Below are positions 5,819 to 6,366 of a stretch of DNA of 6,366 nucleotides, piece after piece. The position numbers were made by a program, and so were the translations under genes. The notes beneath the pieces are model-generated. The model searched no databases. It saw only the letters and a program-made list of their open reading frames with translations, and was not told the DNA's origin. Location: contig JAKIXL010000087.1 of NCBI GenBank assembly GCA_022709105.1, positions 1 through 6,366 on the forward strand. The letters run 5' to 3'. The DNA comes from Thermoplasmatota archaeon. GTDB taxonomy: Archaea; Thermoplasmatota; Thermoplasmata; Methanomassiliicoccales; Methanomassiliicoccaceae. The stretch's first letter is position 1, and the number at the start of each line of letters is the position of its first letter.

Positions 5819-5834
5819 TATGATAAATAAATAG
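5819..5834 (-). promoter_or_regulatory. TATA-like region of the winged-helix gene
   Basis: On the minus strand this AT-only tract reads CTATTTATTTATCATA. A box centred near 5823-5828 would start transcription near 5795-5802, giving a leaderless or almost leaderless mRNA for the ATG at 5795. The same tract also reads TATA-like on the plus strand and could drive divergent transcription towards the right. Confidence 0.5.
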
Positions 5835-5938
5835 CTTGGTTCGTTTTTCATGGCACACCAAAGACGATCATCCTCTTGCGATCAATGTTGCATCCCGCTC
5901 CTCCGACGATGAAGTACATTGAGGAAGGGGCAGGGAGC

Positions 5939-5956
5939 TATCTTGAGCGCAAGATA
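5939..5956. repeat. Inverted repeat, 7-bp stem with 4-base loop
   Basis: TATCTTG (5939-5945) and CAAGATA (5950-5956) are perfectly complementary around AGCG. It ends 5 nt before the AAGGAGGT at 5962-5969, so a plus-strand transcript could fold it close to the ribosome site. No T-run follows on either strand, which argues against a terminator. Confidence 0.5.
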
Positions 5957-5975
5957 TAGGGAAGGAGGTCGCTAT

Positions 5976-6077
5976 GTGAGATCAAGAGGAACGATGCACC
6001 ATTTTGTTCATTCGGAAAAATTGAATAAAAACGCTCATAATAATTTTCAACAGCATCTCGCGGGAAAGGGGCCTTAG
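5976..6077 (+). CDS. Possible 33-residue small protein (tentative)
   Basis: AAGGAGGT (5962-5969) is an excellent Shine-Dalgarno match and is 6 nt before GTG at 5976, which opens 33 codons to a TAG at 6075-6077. The predicted peptide is polar, with several histidines and asparagines, and has no membrane segment. An ATG at 5974 in another frame is followed at once by TGA, so the ribosome site could instead serve a start-stop element. I recognise no homologue. The evidence is only the ribosome site and the open frame, and the codons are AT-rich unlike the genes to the left. Confidence 0.2.
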   Translation: MRSRGTMHHFVHSEKLNKNAHNNFQQHLAGKGP

Positions 6078-6185
6078 TACCTTTTCCTATAATCAGGAAC
6101 AATAATATCGAGAACCGCATTAACGCCATTTAATTATGCTTAACATTGTTAATGGTCTATCTCTGGACGCTTCTTCTGATAACAG

Positions 6186-6198
6186 ATATGGTAACAAA
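6186..6198. repeat. Second copy of operator-like 13-mer
   Basis: ATATGGTAACAAA occurs here and at 5806-5818, beside the winged-helix gene promoter, in the same orientation. Such a repeat could be a further binding site for that protein. AT-rich sequence makes a chance match possible. Confidence 0.35.
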
Positions 6199-6280
6199 CA
6201 TTCTGAACGATGGACATTTTTGCGTTTTAATATTACCAAGTTCTGCTCCAAAATGCGTTCAAAAATTACTTTAAACCATA

Positions 6281-6308
6281 GGCTAGATAGCAGAGCTTGC
6301 ATCTAGCC
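6281..6308. repeat. Strong hairpin upstream of the possible gene at 6341
   Basis: GGCTAGAT (6281-6288) and ATCTAGCC (6301-6308) are perfect inverted arms. The stem continues with GCA (6290-6292) against TGC (6298-6300) after a bulged A, leaving a GAGCT loop. It ends 32 nt before the ATG at 6341. It could be an operator or a structured 5' leader; no T-run follows. Confidence 0.55.
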
Positions 6309-6340
6309 AATGTCTATCTGGGATGGGTAAGTGTGATATC

Positions 6341-6366
6341 ATGAAGGCATCTGATCCTATGGCGGG
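6341..6366 (+). CDS. Possible start of a plus-strand gene, cut by the window edge
   Basis: ATG at 6341 opens a frame of eight complete codons (MKASDPMA) to the edge. GTGAT lies 3 nt upstream, the same spacing as the AGGTGAT site of the first DUF2769-type gene. A TATA-like CTTTAAAC at about 6270-6277 would start the mRNA near 6300. Base composition turns GC-rich again here. Too little is visible to name a product. Confidence 0.35.

Larger units (their letters stand above)
5862..6340. other. AT-rich stretch without a convincing gene
   Basis: About 480 bases lie between the winged-helix gene and a possible gene start at 6341. The section from about 5990 to 6280 is much richer in A and T than the rest of the window. 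Open frames here are short, overlap one another on the minus strand (5938-6129 and 6120-6302) and resemble no family I know. Contents I can support are a hairpin at 5939-5956, a Shine-Dalgarno-led small ORF at 5976, a short inverted repeat CATTAAC/GTTAATG (6118-6124, 6148-6154), a second copy of the operator-like 13-mer at 6186-6198, and a strong hairpin at 6281-6308. It may be regulatory DNA, a decayed gene or acquired DNA. Confidence 0.5.

Noticed and set aside
5796..5861. 22-codon N-terminal extension of the winged-helix protein
   Set aside because: The extra codons coincide with the TATA-like tract and palindrome and have unlike composition. The ATG at 5795 has correct promoter spacing.
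5938..6302. Two minus-strand open frames (5938-6129 and 6120-6302)
   Set aside because: They overlap each other in different frames, are AT-rich, resemble no family I know, and one spans the hairpin regions. Kept only as part of the AT-rich stretch.
1..6366. CRISPR arrays, tRNAs, insertion sequences
   Set aside because: No regularly spaced repeats, no cloverleaf-type sequences and no transposase-like frames or terminal repeats with target duplications were seen on either strand.

Overview
The window looks like chromosomal DNA from a methanogenic archaeon. The clearest sign is a complete methanogenesis marker 2 gene, a family known from methanogens. Two small cysteine-rich DUF2769-type proteins, an archaeal-type SRP RNA and archaeal expression signals agree with this: TATA-like boxes about 26 nt before leaderless starts, and AGGTGAT or AGGAGG Shine-Dalgarno sites. 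Most genes are GC-rich, while the last ~500 bases are visibly AT-rich. Methanomassiliicoccales or a related lineage is a reasonable guess, but the window alone does not prove the lineage.

Left part (1-2928, minus strand): a tight operon read lipA, E1 alpha, E1 beta, with overlaps of 14 and 4 nt. It encodes lipoyl synthase and both subunits of the thiamine-diphosphate E1 component of a 2-oxoacid (pyruvate-type) dehydrogenase complex. E1 beta stops at base 1, so E2 and E3 would be expected beyond the left edge. A lipoate-dependent oxoacid dehydrogenase is unexpected in a methanogen, where pyruvate is usually handled by ferredoxin oxidoreductases.

Middle (3038-4143, plus strand): two tandem paralogous DUF2769-type proteins with ten cysteines each, whose cysteine pattern is itself an internal duplication. 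They are followed by an SRP RNA gene (about 3838-4143) with its own TATA box, recognised from its closing helix 1, the GGAG-capped helix 6 and the helix 8 core. Helix 8 carries a UGAC loop rather than GGAA.

Right part (4149-5795, minus strand): methanogenesis marker 2, convergent with the SRP RNA and separated from it by only a few bases. It is preceded by a putative winged-helix DNA-binding protein. Both have leaderless-type promoters, and the winged-helix gene carries a palindromic, operator-like sequence at its presumed transcription start.

Far right (about 5800-6366): AT-rich, mostly without a convincing gene. It holds a second copy of the operator-like 13-mer, two good hairpins, one possible 33-codon ORF with a strong Shine-Dalgarno site, and at the edge the possible start of a plus-strand gene at 6341.
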